Source of the DNA: an uncultured Corynebacterium sp.
Lineage (GTDB): Bacteria; Actinomycetota; Actinomycetes; Mycobacteriales; Mycobacteriaceae
NCBI RefSeq assembly: GCF_943914615.1
Contig: NZ_CALUCS010000002.1
Location: 106,848-170,847 of the forward strand
Direction of reading: 5' to 3'
DNA length: 64,000 nt
Part shown: positions 16,817-25,345 of the stretch, in pieces
How positions within the stretch are numbered: position 1 is the stretch's first letter
Layout of the letters: each line of letters opens with the position of its first letter
Position numbers and translations under genes: made by a program
The notes under the pieces: model-generated
Seen by the model: only the letters and a program-made list of their open reading frames with translations
Database searches by the model: none
What the model was told of the DNA's origin: nothing

Positions 16817-18520
16817 ATGACCGCCACCAACTCTTCCTCCCCCATCACCGGCCTGCCATCCCGCGGTTTCGTCCCGCAGATGTCGCTGGTCCACACCGAT
16901 TCCACTCTCGAGGACAGCGGCACCGCCACCCCGTCGGTCATCGACACGCTGGTCATCCCGGTCTTCGAAGGCGAAGCTGGTCTGGAGCTTACTGGTGCTC
17001 CTATTGACGCCCTCACGGCCGAGCAGCAGCTGGAAATGTGGAAGCTGCTTATTTCCGTCGGCGCCAAGGGCACTACTGGCGAGGTCACGGTAGTCCCCAA
17101 CCTCTCGGCCGAGCGCCGTAGTGAGGTCGTCTCGACCGGCAACCTGTCCGCTCAAGTGCAGGAATCCACCGTCGAGCCAGAGACTGCAGAGGGTCTTGTT
17201 GAAGCCGGCGCTGGAGCTACCGGCCCGGAGAAGATCCTGGCAATCGGTATGGGCCCGGCCGATGAGGTGTCTGCAGAGGACGTCCGCGTGGCCGCAGGCG
17301 TGGCGTCCCGAAGCATCAAGAAGCCCGAACAACAAGAGGGCCAAGAAAAGGCCGCGGCGCGCGGCGCGCGAGTGGTGAGTGCCCTGGGCCTGCTGGGCGC
17401 AGAAGCCGCACTGGTCGGCCACGCGCTGGGAGCCTACGAGTACCGGGGGCTGAAGACGGCCGAGCACACGCCGGCTATCGAGTCGATTGAGGTGCTGACC
17501 GGCGAGGATCCGGCGGACACCCTGGAGCACGCGCAGGCCACCGTGCGAGCAGTGGCGCTGGCACGCGACCTGGTGAACACCCCGTCGAACGTGCTGTACC
17601 CGGAGAGTTACGCGAACATCATTGCGGAGGCGGCGAAGCACACGGACGTGACGGTGGAGGTGCTGGACGAGGCCGCGCTGGAGGAGCAGGGCTTCGGTGG
17701 CCTTCTGGGCGTTGGCCAGGGTTCGGCGCGCGGGCCGCGTCTGGTGCGCCTGGACTACAACCCGGACAAGATCGCTGAGGATTCCCCGCACGTGGCGCTG
17801 GTCGGCAAGGGCATCACCTTCGACACCGGCGGCATTTCCCTAAAGCCGCCGGCGAAGATGTGGAACATGATCTCCGACATGGGTGGCTCCGCGGCCGTCG
17901 TTGCAGCTGTGATCGCCGCAGCTGAGCTGAACATTCCGGCGCGGGTGACGGCCACCGTCCCGCTGGCGGAGAACATGCCCGGCGGGGAGGCCACCCGCCC
18001 CGGCGACGTGCTACGTCACTACGGCGGCACCACCACCGAGGTGCTGAACACCGACGCAGAGGGCCGCCTGGTGCTGGCCGATGCCATCGTCCGCGCCTGC
18101 GAGGACAACCCGGACTACCTGATCGAAACAGCCACCCTGACCGGCGCGCAGATGGTGGCGCTGGGCGACCGCACGCCAGGCATCATGGGCTCGATGGATT
18201 TCCGCGACCGCGTGGCGATCATCTCCCAGCGCGTGGGCGATGCCGGCTGGCCGATGCCACTGCCCGCGGAGCTGGGCGAAGCTCTGAAGTCGGACGTGGC
18301 GGACATCAAGAACATCTCCGGCAACCGCTGGGGCGGCATGTCCGTGGCGGGCCACTACCTGAAAAGCTTCGTGGCCGAGGGCGTGCAGTGGGTGCACATT
18401 GACGTTGCCGGCCCGGCCTACAACGACGGTGCGGCATACGGCTACACCCCGAAGCGGGCAACCGGCTCACCGGTGCGCACCATCATCGCCGCGCTGGAGG
18501 ATATTGCGCTGAAGGGCTAG
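16817..18520 (+). CDS. pepA: Leucyl aminopeptidase (M17 family)
   Basis: 567 residues. M17 enzymes are hexameric dizinc aminopeptidases that recycle peptides in the cytoplasm. The catalytic C-terminal domain shows GKGITFDTGGISLKP with the metal-binding Lys and Asp, DMGGSAAV, and the signature NTDAEGRLVLADA. The N-terminal domain is longer than in E. coli and contains charged low-complexity stretches (KPEQQEGQEKAAAR). I chose the ATG at 16817, with AAGGAG 14 bases upstream; a GTG at 16772 is in frame. The place between ilvE and the E2 gene matches mycobacterial pepB (Rv2213). Confidence 0.9.
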   Translation: MTATNSSSPITGLPSRGFVPQMSLVHTDSTLEDSGTATPSVIDTLVIPVFEGEAGLELTGAPIDALTAEQQLEMWKLLISVGAKGTTGEVTVVPNLSAERRSEVVSTGNLSAQVQESTVEPETAEGLVEAGAGATGPEKILAIGMGPADEVSAEDVRVAAGVASRSIKKPEQQEGQEKAAARGARVVSALGLLGAEAALVGHALGAYEYRGLKTAEHTPAIESIEVLTGEDPADTLEHAQATVRAVALARDLVNTPSNVLYPESYANIIAEAAKHTDVTVEVLDEAALEEQGFGGLLGVGQGSARGPRLVRLDYNPDKIAEDSPHVALVGKGITFDTGGISLKPPAKMWNMISDMGGSAAVVAAVIAAAELNIPARVTATVPLAENMPGGEATRPGDVLRHYGGTTTEVLNTDAEGRLVLADAIVRACEDNPDYLIETATLTGAQMVALGDRTPGIMGSMDFRDRVAIISQRVGDAGWPMPLPAELGEALKSDVADIKNISGNRWGGMSVAGHYLKSFVAEGVQWVHIDVAGPAYNDGAAYGYTPKRATGSPVRTIIAALEDIALKG

Positions 18521-18535
18521 GCAGGCCGGGCTGCG

Positions 18536-18931
18536 CTACTCCCCCTGCTCGGCGCGGCGCTGCTCAAACTGCGCGCGCCGTTCGCGCTGCTCCAGGCGCT
18601 TCTTGATCAACCGATCCCGCTCGATACGATCCCGCATGCGCTGCGGGTAACCGGTTTCCTCCGCGAAATACAGCGGAATGCCGACGGACTGGGCCACCTT
18701 GTCAATGCCCTTCGGCCCGCCAATGCGGCGGCGCGTCCACTCCCCCTCGCTGTCGACCAGCACCACGGACATCTCGTTGACGATGGTTTCCGGCTCCACA
18801 AACCCCTCCACGCCCTTGCGGGTTCCGGCCCACTGCTGCAGGTAGGCCAGGTCCTTGGGGCGGACGGTCTCCCCCGGCGCACGCGGCGGTCGGGTGGAAG
18901 TATTTTTGTTCCGGCCGAAAAGATTAAACAC
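18536..18931 (-). CDS. Small conserved actinobacterial protein of unknown function
   Basis: 131 residues from a GTG at 18931, which is eight bases after a TAGAAT -10 box (leaderless). The protein begins MFNLFGRNKN, has a central part with ETIVNEMSVVLVDSEGEW, and ends in a long Arg/Glu/Gln-rich helix. No signal peptide, membrane segment or catalytic motif is visible. It ends 15 bases from the pepA stop on the opposite strand. Similar short proteins occur at this place in other corynebacteria, as far as I recall. Confidence 0.7.
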   Translation of the reverse strand: MFNLFGRNKNTSTRPPRAPGETVRPKDLAYLQQWAGTRKGVEGFVEPETIVNEMSVVLVDSEGEWTRRRIGGPKGIDKVAQSVGIPLYFAEETGYPQRMRDRIERDRLIKKRLEQRERRAQFEQRRAEQGE

Positions 18932-19128
18932 GTTAGCCAATTCTAGTTCACATACCCAGCGGTTCCCCAAAGGTGCGCGGAGGCGGTGAGGGGGCGTCAT
19001 GAAAAAGGCACGGAGGTAAAGGGCGAGGGGGCGCTCGGCGCAGCGGAGTCAAGGCGCGTAGACTTATGTAGTATTTCAACCAAATAACCACAGCTGATTT
19101 CCGTTTAGCTTGAGGAGCTTCAAACACC

Positions 19129-21273
19129 ATGGCGTACTCCGTCGAAATGCCCGAACTGGGCGAGTCCGTAACCGAGGGCACCGTTACTCAGTGGCTGAAG
19201 AAGGTCGGAGACAAGGTCTCCGTCGACGAACCGTTGCTGGAGGTATCGACCGACAAGGTTGATACGGAGATCCCGTCCCCCGCAAGTGGTGTACTGCTGA
19301 AGATCATCGCCGAGGAAGACGACACTGTGGACGTCGGCGCCGTCATCGCCGAGATCGGTGAGGAGGGCGAAGAGCCTTCTGGTTCTGACGCCGACAGCTC
19401 CAGCGACGACGATTCCAGCGACGCTGCCGAGGAGTCCGACTCCGACGACTCCGAGTCCGAGTCCTCTGACGACTCTGGCGCTGAGTCCGGCTCTGGTTCC
19501 GGCGAGGCCGAGGACGTCACCATGCCGGAACTGGGCGAGTCCGTCACCGAGGGCACCATTACCCAGTGGCTGAAGAGCGTCGGCGACAAGGTTGAGGTCG
19601 ACGAGCCTCTGCTGGAGGTCTCCACCGACAAGGTCGACACCGAAATCCCGTCCCCGGTCGCCGGCACCCTGGTCGAGATCCTGGCCAACGAAGACGACAC
19701 CGTCGACGTCGGCGCAGTCATCGCCCGCATCGGCGACGAGAACGCCGCCAAGTCCGGCTCCTCTGACTCCGACTCCTCCAAGTCTGAGTCCAACGAGTCC
19801 GCTGATTCTTCCGAGTCCTCCGAGTCCGACTCCAGCGAGTCTGACTCCTCCGACGACTCCGGCTCTGAGTCCAGCTCCGGCTCTGCTTCCGGCGAGGCCG
19901 AGGACGTCACCATGCCGGAACTGGGCGAGTCCGTCACCGAGGGCACCATTACCCAGTGGCTGAAGAGCGTCGGCGACAAGGTTGAGGTCGACGAGCCTCT
20001 GCTGGAGGTCTCCACCGACAAGGTCGACACCGAAATCCCGTCCCCGGTCGCCGGCACCCTGGTCGAGATCCTGGCCAACGAAGACGACACCGTCGACGTC
20101 GGCGCAGTCATCGCCCGCATCGGCGACGAGAACGCCGCCAAGTCCGGCTCCTCTGACTCCGACTCCGACGACAAGGCCGAGAAGTCTGAGAAGTCCGAGG
20201 ACAAGGCCGAGCCGAAGGCGGAGGAAAAGAAGGCTGAGGCTAAGCAGGCCGAGGAGAAGGCCGAGGCCAAGGCTGAGTCCAAGTCCGAATCTAAGTCCTC
20301 CAAGCCGGCTGCAAAGCAGTCGAAGCCTGCCGAGGGCAACCTCCCCTACGTCACTCCGCTGGTCCGCAAGCTGGCTGAGAAGCATGGCGTCGATCTGTCG
20401 AGCGTCGAGGGAACCGGCGTCGGCGGCCGCATCCGCAAGCAGGACATCCTGGCCGCAGCAGAAGGCACCTCCGCTTCCGGCTCCTCCGCGAAGTCCGATT
20501 CCCCGGCTGGCCCGCGCGCTTCCTCCTACAAGGTGGATCCGGCCAAGCAGGAGCTGCGCGGAACCACCAAGAAGGTCAGCCGCATCCGCGAGATCACCGC
20601 GAAGACCACCCTGGATTCCCTGCACGCTGCAGCTCAGCTGACGCAGGTCCACGAGGTCGACATGACTCGCGTTGCAGAACTGCGCAAGGCCAACAAGCAG
20701 GCCTTTGCCGACAAGCACGGTGTGAACCTGACCTACCTGCCGTTCTTCGCAAAGGCAGCGGTCGAGGCTCTGATTTCCCACCCGAACGTCAACGCATCCT
20801 ACAACGCGCAGACCAAGGAGATGACCTACCACGAGCAGGTCAACCTGGGTATTGCCGTCGACACGGAGGCTGGCCTGCTGAGCCCGGTTATCCACAACGC
20901 GCAGGACATGTCCCTGCCGGAGCTGGCCCAGGCCATCGTCGACATCGCTGACCGTGCACGCAACAAGAAGCTGAAGCCGAACGACCTGTCCGGCGGCACC
21001 TTCACCATCACCAACATCGGTTCCGAGGGCGCCCTGACCGACACCCCGATCCTGGTTCCGCCGCAGGCTGCCATGATCGGCACTGGCGCCATCGTGAAGC
21101 GCCCGGTGGTGCTGAGTGAGGACGAGGGCGAGGCTATCGCCATCCGCCAGATGGTCTTCCTGCCGATGACCTACGACCACCAGGTCATCGACGGCGCCGA
21201 CGCAGGCCGCTTCATGTCCACCCTGCGTGACCGCCTGGAGAACTCGGACTTCACCGAGGACCTGGAGCTCTAG
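19129..21273 (+). CDS. aceF: Dihydrolipoamide acyltransferase (E2) with three lipoyl domains
   Basis: 714 residues. Three lipoyl domains (about 1-80, 131-210 and 261-340) each hold the lipoylated Lys in STDKVDTE. Asp/Ser-rich and Lys/Glu/Ala-rich linkers separate them. A peripheral subunit-binding domain lies near 406-443 (VTPLVRKLAEKHGVDLSSV), then the catalytic domain with DHQVIDGADA near residue 683. In C. glutamicum the single free E2 (AceF, also called SucB) serves both pyruvate and 2-oxoglutarate dehydrogenases with OdhA. Domains two and three are encoded by identical 280-base repeats. A GAGGAG site precedes the ATG. The lipoate genes lipB and lipA follow, so substrate and modifying enzymes are neighbours. 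Confidence 0.93.
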   Translation: MAYSVEMPELGESVTEGTVTQWLKKVGDKVSVDEPLLEVSTDKVDTEIPSPASGVLLKIIAEEDDTVDVGAVIAEIGEEGEEPSGSDADSSSDDDSSDAAEESDSDDSESESSDDSGAESGSGSGEAEDVTMPELGESVTEGTITQWLKSVGDKVEVDEPLLEVSTDKVDTEIPSPVAGTLVEILANEDDTVDVGAVIARIGDENAAKSGSSDSDSSKSESNESADSSESSESDSSESDSSDDSGSESSSGSASGEAEDVTMPELGESVTEGTITQWLKSVGDKVEVDEPLLEVSTDKVDTEIPSPVAGTLVEILANEDDTVDVGAVIARIGDENAAKSGSSDSDSDDKAEKSEKSEDKAEPKAEEKKAEAKQAEEKAEAKAESKSESKSSKPAAKQSKPAEGNLPYVTPLVRKLAEKHGVDLSSVEGTGVGGRIRKQDILAAAEGTSASGSSAKSDSPAGPRASSYKVDPAKQELRGTTKKVSRIREITAKTTLDSLHAAAQLTQVHEVDMTRVAELRKANKQAFADKHGVNLTYLPFFAKAAVEALISHPNVNASYNAQTKEMTYHEQVNLGIAVDTEAGLLSPVIHNAQDMSLPELAQAIVDIADRARNKKLKPNDLSGGTFTITNIGSEGALTDTPILVPPQAAMIGTGAIVKRPVVLSEDEGEAIAIRQMVFLPMTYDHQVIDGADAGRFMSTLRDRLENSDFTEDLEL
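19497..19776 (+). repeat. 280-bp perfect direct repeat, copy 1 (second lipoyl domain)
   Basis: Identical base for base to 19887-20166, offset 390 bases. It covers the whole second lipoyl domain and the first part of the Ser/Asp linker. The first lipoyl domain (19129 onward) is similar but clearly diverged at DNA level. Confidence 0.97.
19887..20166 (+). repeat. 280-bp perfect direct repeat, copy 2 (third lipoyl domain)
   Basis: Exact copy of 19497-19776. Lack of even synonymous differences points to recent duplication or ongoing gene conversion. Recombination between the copies would delete 390 bases (130 codons) in frame. Confidence 0.97.
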
Positions 21274-21411
21274 GTTAGGTTCTAGCTGCAGCTAGGCGGC
21301 GCTGGGCTAGGCTGCGCCGGCATCCGGCGCGAGCTTGCCCGGTTGCGCTCGGCTGCAGCCAGCTAGTACCAGTCGCCAGCTAGTCTCAGCCTCAATACAG
21401 CTGACCAGGTA

Positions 21412-21448
21412 AAACGCCGGCCCCGCTTCCCGCTGGGTCGGCGTTTTT
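21412..21448 (+). terminator. Terminator after aceF
   Basis: AAACGCCGGCCC pairs with GGGTCGGCGTTT around an 11-base loop with one wobble pair, followed by a T run. It lies about 140 bases after the aceF stop. Confidence 0.85.
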
Positions 21449-21591
21449 GTTGTTGGGGTCCAGTAAGCCCGGGCAGAAGCTCCGAATAGTAACCCCGGAG
21501 GCTTCCATTCCACCAGTCTCCAGCCCAATGCCCGTGTCCAGGCCGCCTTCTCACCTCAAAAATCCCTCTCTCACAGCCTCCCAGTCCCATA

Positions 21592-21715
21592 AATGTCGCT
21601 AGATCGAGAAAACGTTAAAGACAATAACTTTCATCTACGCAAAAGGGCAGGTCAGAGAGTTCTGCCAAAGCTGGTCCCCCGTTCATTTTTGACTAATTCC
21701 CGATTCAGCGACATT
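21592..21715 (+). repeat. Palindromic intergenic element, copy A (124 bp)
   Basis: Starts AATGTCGCTAGATCG and ends CGATTCAGCGACATT; 16 of the first 19 bases pair with the last 19. GCAGGTCA is at 21647-21654, offset 55 from the left end. Shares length and layout with the copies at 53288, 62179 and 62449. It is oriented with the flanking genes. Confidence 0.85.
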
Positions 21716-21819
21716 CGAGGCAATTAGGCACATGCCAGCCACTGGAGACGCCAGTATCAACGTCACCACCTGACACATCCAGCACTATCAGAAACTTTAA
21801 CCTCAGCGGAGGTAACGCC

Positions 21820-21956
21820 AGGCGCCAGCGGGACCGCACCCAGCAAGACCTGGCGCCAGCGGGACAGCGGGGACAGTGCGCGGCAAAACCCGGTGCCTAC
21901 AGAACAGCTCCCAGCAGCACCTGGCACCCCCGGGACCGCACCCAGCAATACCAACA
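21820..21956. repeat. Imperfect GC-rich repeats before lipB
   Basis: The phrase GCCAGCGGGACCGCACCCAG recurs in shortened or altered form two to three times, for example CCCCCGGGACCGCACCCAG near 21930. The copies are degenerate and differ in spacing. They may be remnants of the same slippage process that lengthened the lipB N-terminus. Confidence 0.55.
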
Positions 21957-21980
21957 AACCACTGGAGTATCATCGCCACC

Positions 21981-22781
21981 ATGGGATTCCAGCAAGGCAG
22001 CATCCGCAAAGCAAACATTGGCGCCGCCGGCACTGACAACCGCAGCGCCGGTGCAAACACCAGTACTGATAGTGGCGCCAACGCAAACACCAGCACCGAT
22101 AGTGGCACCAGCACCCCAGCCGCAGACATTGACATCCGCGACCTCGGCACCGTGGACTACGAGGACACCTGGCACCTCCAGGCGGACCTCGCCGCCCAGC
22201 GCGCCGAGGAGAAAATCCCGGACACCATCCTCCTACTCCAGCACCCGCCGACGTACACTGCCGGCAAGCGCACCGAGGATTCCGACCGCCCCACCAACGG
22301 CCTTCCAGTCGTCGACGTCGACCGCGGAGGCCGCATCACCTGGCATGGGCCTGGCCAGCTGGTCGCATACCCCATCATCAAGCTGGCCGACCCGGTGGAC
22401 GTGGTCGATTATGTCCGCCGCCTGGAGCAGGCGCTAATCCAGACTTGTGAAGATCTTGGCCTGCACGGCACCGGCCGCGTAAAGGGGCGTTCGGGCGTGT
22501 GGCTGCCTGCGGGCGTCATTAATGGCGAGCTTAAGCCCGCACGTAAGATCGCCGCGATCGGCATCCGCGTGACGCGCGGCGTGACCATGCACGGCGTGGC
22601 CCTGAACTGCGACAACACCATGGAGTATTACGACCACATTGTGCCTTGTGGGCTGGCGGATGCGGGTGTCACGACGCTCACCGAGGAGCTGGGGCGCGAT
22701 GTTAGTGTTTCTGACGCCTACTCGTCCCTCGCCCGCAATCTCGTGGACGCTTTAAACGGCGACTTGCCGGTGCATTCCTAG
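21981..22781 (+). CDS. lipB: Octanoyltransferase LipB
   Basis: 266 residues from the ATG at 21981. It moves octanoyl groups from acyl carrier protein to lipoyl domains. The signature RGGRITWHGPGQLVAYP is complete. The active-site Lys lies in KIAAIGIRV and the active-site Cys in VPCGL. The first 48 residues before DIRDLGTVDYEDTW are an unusual Ala/Ser/Thr/Gly/Asn-rich extension encoded partly by a 30-base tandem repeat. A later start could remove it, but no other start codon with a ribosome site is visible near residue 48. lipA follows after 50 bases. Confidence 0.92.
   Translation: MGFQQGSIRKANIGAAGTDNRSAGANTSTDSGANANTSTDSGTSTPAADIDIRDLGTVDYEDTWHLQADLAAQRAEEKIPDTILLLQHPPTYTAGKRTEDSDRPTNGLPVVDVDRGGRITWHGPGQLVAYPIIKLADPVDVVDYVRRLEQALIQTCEDLGLHGTGRVKGRSGVWLPAGVINGELKPARKIAAIGIRVTRGVTMHGVALNCDNTMEYYDHIVPCGLADAGVTTLTEELGRDVSVSDAYSSLARNLVDALNGDLPVHS
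22053..22112 (+). repeat. 30-bp tandem repeat in the lipB N-terminus
   Basis: Two copies of a unit starting GCAAACACCAG at 22053 and 22083, about 26 of 30 bases identical. It encodes repeats of the type ANTSTDSG and keeps the frame. Confidence 0.85.
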
Positions 22782-22831
22782 GGAAAACCCGAGGTGGATT
22801 CCTATGCGGCACTCAGCGTAGGCTAGTCGGC

Positions 22832-23881
22832 ATGAGTGTGACCGCAGATGGACGCCGGATGCTCCGCATCGAGGCGAAGAATGCCGAAACCCCCATCGAG
22901 TCGAAGCCTCGGTGGATCCGCACGACCGCGAAGGTCGGCCCGGAGTATCGGGATATGAAGAATCGCGTGAAGGGCGCTGGTCTGCACACCGTGTGCCAGG
23001 AGGCTGGTTGCCCAAACATTAACGAGTGCTGGGAGGACCGCGAGGCGACGTTCCTCATCGGCGGCGATACGTGTTCCCGCCGCTGTGACTTCTGCCAGAT
23101 TAAGTCCGGCCGCCCGTCCCCGCTGGATATGGACGAGCCGCGCCGCGTGGCGGAGAATGTCCGCGAGATGGGTCTGCGCTACGCCACCATCACCGGCGTG
23201 ACGCGTGATGACCTGGATGATGAGGGCGCCTGGCTGTATGCCGAGGTTGTGAAGAAGATTCACGAGTTGAACCCGAACACGGGTGTGGAGAATCTGACGC
23301 CCGATTTCTCCAACCGCCCGGAGCTGCTGAAGGTCGTGTTTGATTCTCAGCCGGAGGTGTTTGCCCACAACCTGGAGACGGTTCCGCGCATCTTTAAGCG
23401 CATCCGCCCGGCCTTCAAGTACGACCGTTCCCTGGAGGTTATTCAGGCGGCGCACGATTACGGCCTGGTGACGAAGTCCAACCTGATCCTGGGCATGGGT
23501 GAAAAGAAGGAGGAGGTCCGCGCTGCCATCAAGGACCTGGCGGACGCGGGCACCGACATTCTGACGATTACCCAGTACCTGCGCCCGTCCTCCATGCACC
23601 ACCCGATTGAGCGGTGGGTGAAGCCGGAGGAGTTCATGGAGCACTCCGACGCAGCCTACGAGCTGGGCATCAAGGCTGTTATGTCTGGCCCGTTGGTGCG
23701 TTCTTCTTACCGCGCTGGCCGCCTGTACGCGCAGGCCAAGCAGGCTCGCGGCGAGGCTATCCCGGAGAACCTGAAGCACCTGGAGGAGACTCTGGATTCC
23801 ACCACGTCGCAGGAGGCCTCTACCCTGCTGGAGCGCTACGGCGCTTCGGAGGACACTCCGGTCACCGCGTCGCGCCGCTAG
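22832..23881 (+). CDS. lipA: Lipoyl synthase LipA
   Basis: 349 residues. A radical SAM enzyme that inserts two sulfurs into octanoyl-lipoyl domains. The auxiliary cluster cysteines are in CQEAGCPNINEC and the radical SAM cluster in CSRRCDFCQI; a C-terminal Ser of the RSSYRAG motif, which ligates the auxiliary cluster, is present. TAGGCT ends seven bases before the ATG, so translation is probably leaderless and lipA has its own promoter inside the short lipB-lipA gap. Its substrate E2 is encoded just upstream. Confidence 0.97.
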   Translation: MSVTADGRRMLRIEAKNAETPIESKPRWIRTTAKVGPEYRDMKNRVKGAGLHTVCQEAGCPNINECWEDREATFLIGGDTCSRRCDFCQIKSGRPSPLDMDEPRRVAENVREMGLRYATITGVTRDDLDDEGAWLYAEVVKKIHELNPNTGVENLTPDFSNRPELLKVVFDSQPEVFAHNLETVPRIFKRIRPAFKYDRSLEVIQAAHDYGLVTKSNLILGMGEKKEEVRAAIKDLADAGTDILTITQYLRPSSMHHPIERWVKPEEFMEHSDAAYELGIKAVMSGPLVRSSYRAGRLYAQAKQARGEAIPENLKHLEETLDSTTSQEASTLLERYGASEDTPVTASRR

Positions 23882-23884
23882 CTC

Positions 23885-23910
23885 GGCGGGGCACTTTCGC
23901 CCCGCCTTTA
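23885..23910 (+). terminator. Terminator after lipA
   Basis: GGCGGGGC and GCCCCGCC form an 8-bp stem with a six-base loop followed by TTTATT. It directly follows the lipA stop codon. Confidence 0.85.
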
Positions 23911-23932
23911 TTCATGCCTTATTGTTGAATCC

Positions 23933-24712
23933 ATGGCGAAGGATAAAAAGGACGTAAGGGTCAAGGAAGAGAAGAAGGCAGCTAAGGCCGCCAAGAAGGA
24001 GCAGCGCAAGCAGACGCGCTCCCAGCTGTGGCAGGCCTTCAAGCTGCAGAAGGGCCGGGATAAGAAGCTTATCCCGTTCATGGTTCTGGCTTTCCTGATT
24101 CCCGTTGTGCTGTTGCTGCTGCTCAGCCTGGTTTTCGGCTGGTGGTGGCTGAACCTGATCGTGGGCATCATCATCGGCGCAATGGCGGCGATGTGGGTAT
24201 TCTCCCGCCGCTTGCAGTCCGGCGTGTATGACCAGATTGAGGGCGAGGCCGGAGCCGCCGCATGGGCTTTGTCCAACATGCGTGATGGCGTAGGCATGAA
24301 GTGGATTACGGAGAACGGCGTGGCGTCCAACACCCACATGGACGCAGTGCACCGCGTGGTAGGCACTCCCGGTATTGTGCTGGTCGGCGAGGGCGCACCG
24401 CACCGCCTGAAGCCGATGATGGCGCAGGAGCGCAAGAAGCTTGCGCGCATCGTGGGCAAGACCCCGATCTACGACGTGATCGTTGGCGACGGCGAGGGCC
24501 AGGTGCCGGTGAAGAAGCTGCAGAACCACCTGATGCGCCTGCCGCGCAACATCAAGAAGAATGAGGTGGACGCCCTTAACTCCAAGGTCGAGTCGATCTC
24601 GCGGCTGAGCAACCCGAACAACAACATGCCGAAGGGTCCGATGCCGAAGGGCGCGAAGATGTCCGGCATGAACCGCCGCGCCCGCCGTGCGGCACAGCGC
24701 GGAAAGAAGTAA
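23933..24712 (+). CDS. DUF4191 family membrane protein
   Basis: 259 residues. A Lys-rich N-terminus is followed by two transmembrane helices (about residues 48-68 and 72-90), then a cytosolic domain with WITENGVASNTHMDAVHRVVG and VVGTPGIVLVGEG-like strands, ending in a basic tail. This matches the DUF4191 proteins found between lipA and glnA across Actinobacteria (Rv2219 type). Its function is unknown. The stop is only three bases from that of the convergent RDD gene. Confidence 0.85.
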   Translation: MAKDKKDVRVKEEKKAAKAAKKEQRKQTRSQLWQAFKLQKGRDKKLIPFMVLAFLIPVVLLLLLSLVFGWWWLNLIVGIIIGAMAAMWVFSRRLQSGVYDQIEGEAGAAAWALSNMRDGVGMKWITENGVASNTHMDAVHRVVGTPGIVLVGEGAPHRLKPMMAQERKKLARIVGKTPIYDVIVGDGEGQVPVKKLQNHLMRLPRNIKKNEVDALNSKVESISRLSNPNNNMPKGPMPKGAKMSGMNRRARRAAQRGKK

Positions 24713-24715
24713 CGC

Positions 24716-25192
24716 TTAGCGGCTGCGGATAACGGCCGTGCCAGTGGCGCGATCGTGCATTCCGCGGCCGTCAGTGTCTTGAATAATTGGGGGGAAGAGG
24801 AAGACCGTCAGTAGCGTGCGGACGACCGAGCGCCACAGGCCCACGCGCTCGTCGGGCTTGTCGATGCGCGCCACGCCGATGCCCACGATGGCGTGCCCCG
24901 GCGACTGGGCGAACAGCCAGACGGTCATGATGCGCCAGATGATGAAGAAGATCATCGCGGCGGTGGCGGAATCGCCCAGCGCGTCCGTCGTGGAAGTGAC
25001 GAACCAGGCCAGGGCGTAACAGGCCAACCAGTCGATCAGCAGTGCACCCAGCCGGGGGAACAAGGGGGACAGTGAGCCTGGTCCGTCTTTGGGCAACCCC
25101 AAGCGGGCGCCGGGGTACGGGCTGAGGTCGGCGAGGTCTTCGTTTTCGCCTGGTACAAGGGGGCCTTCAAGCCAGCTACGCGATTCACTCAT
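24716..25192 (-). CDS. RDD family membrane protein
   Basis: 158 residues with three or so transmembrane helices. The family Arg-Asp-Asp region appears as PRLGALLIDWLACY, so the central motif is degenerate to R...D. A second conserved segment is SPGHAIVGIGVARID. RDD proteins are poorly understood; some act in ion exchange. The position next to glnA is conserved in Actinobacteria (Rv2219A type). Confidence 0.8.
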   Translation of the reverse strand: MSESRSWLEGPLVPGENEDLADLSPYPGARLGLPKDGPGSLSPLFPRLGALLIDWLACYALAWFVTSTTDALGDSATAAMIFFIIWRIMTVWLFAQSPGHAIVGIGVARIDKPDERVGLWRSVVRTLLTVFLFPPIIQDTDGRGMHDRATGTAVIRSR

Positions 25193-25345
25193 GATGGTCT
25201 AGAGCCTAGCTGGCTGTTAGTTTGTGGCACAATTTTGTAAATTTTTACCTGAATCGTCGCCCAGTATGCGTAGGATCGATTGTGTTGCTTTTATATATTG
25301 TCGCAACAGTTTGAGATTCCAACTGCAAGGAACGGAAGAAATACA

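Larger units (their letters stand above)
21274..21980. other. Intergenic region between aceF and lipB
   Basis: About 700 bases with no credible gene. In order it holds a terminator (21412-21448), a 124-bp palindromic element (21592-21715) and imperfect GC-rich repeats of about 30 bases (about 21820-21956) just before lipB. The lipB promoter is not obvious. Confidence 0.7.

Noticed and set aside
19120..21180. Long open frame on the minus strand across the E2 gene
   Set aside because: Its repeats simply mirror the lipoyl domain repeats; Gly/Leu/Val-rich with no credible domain.
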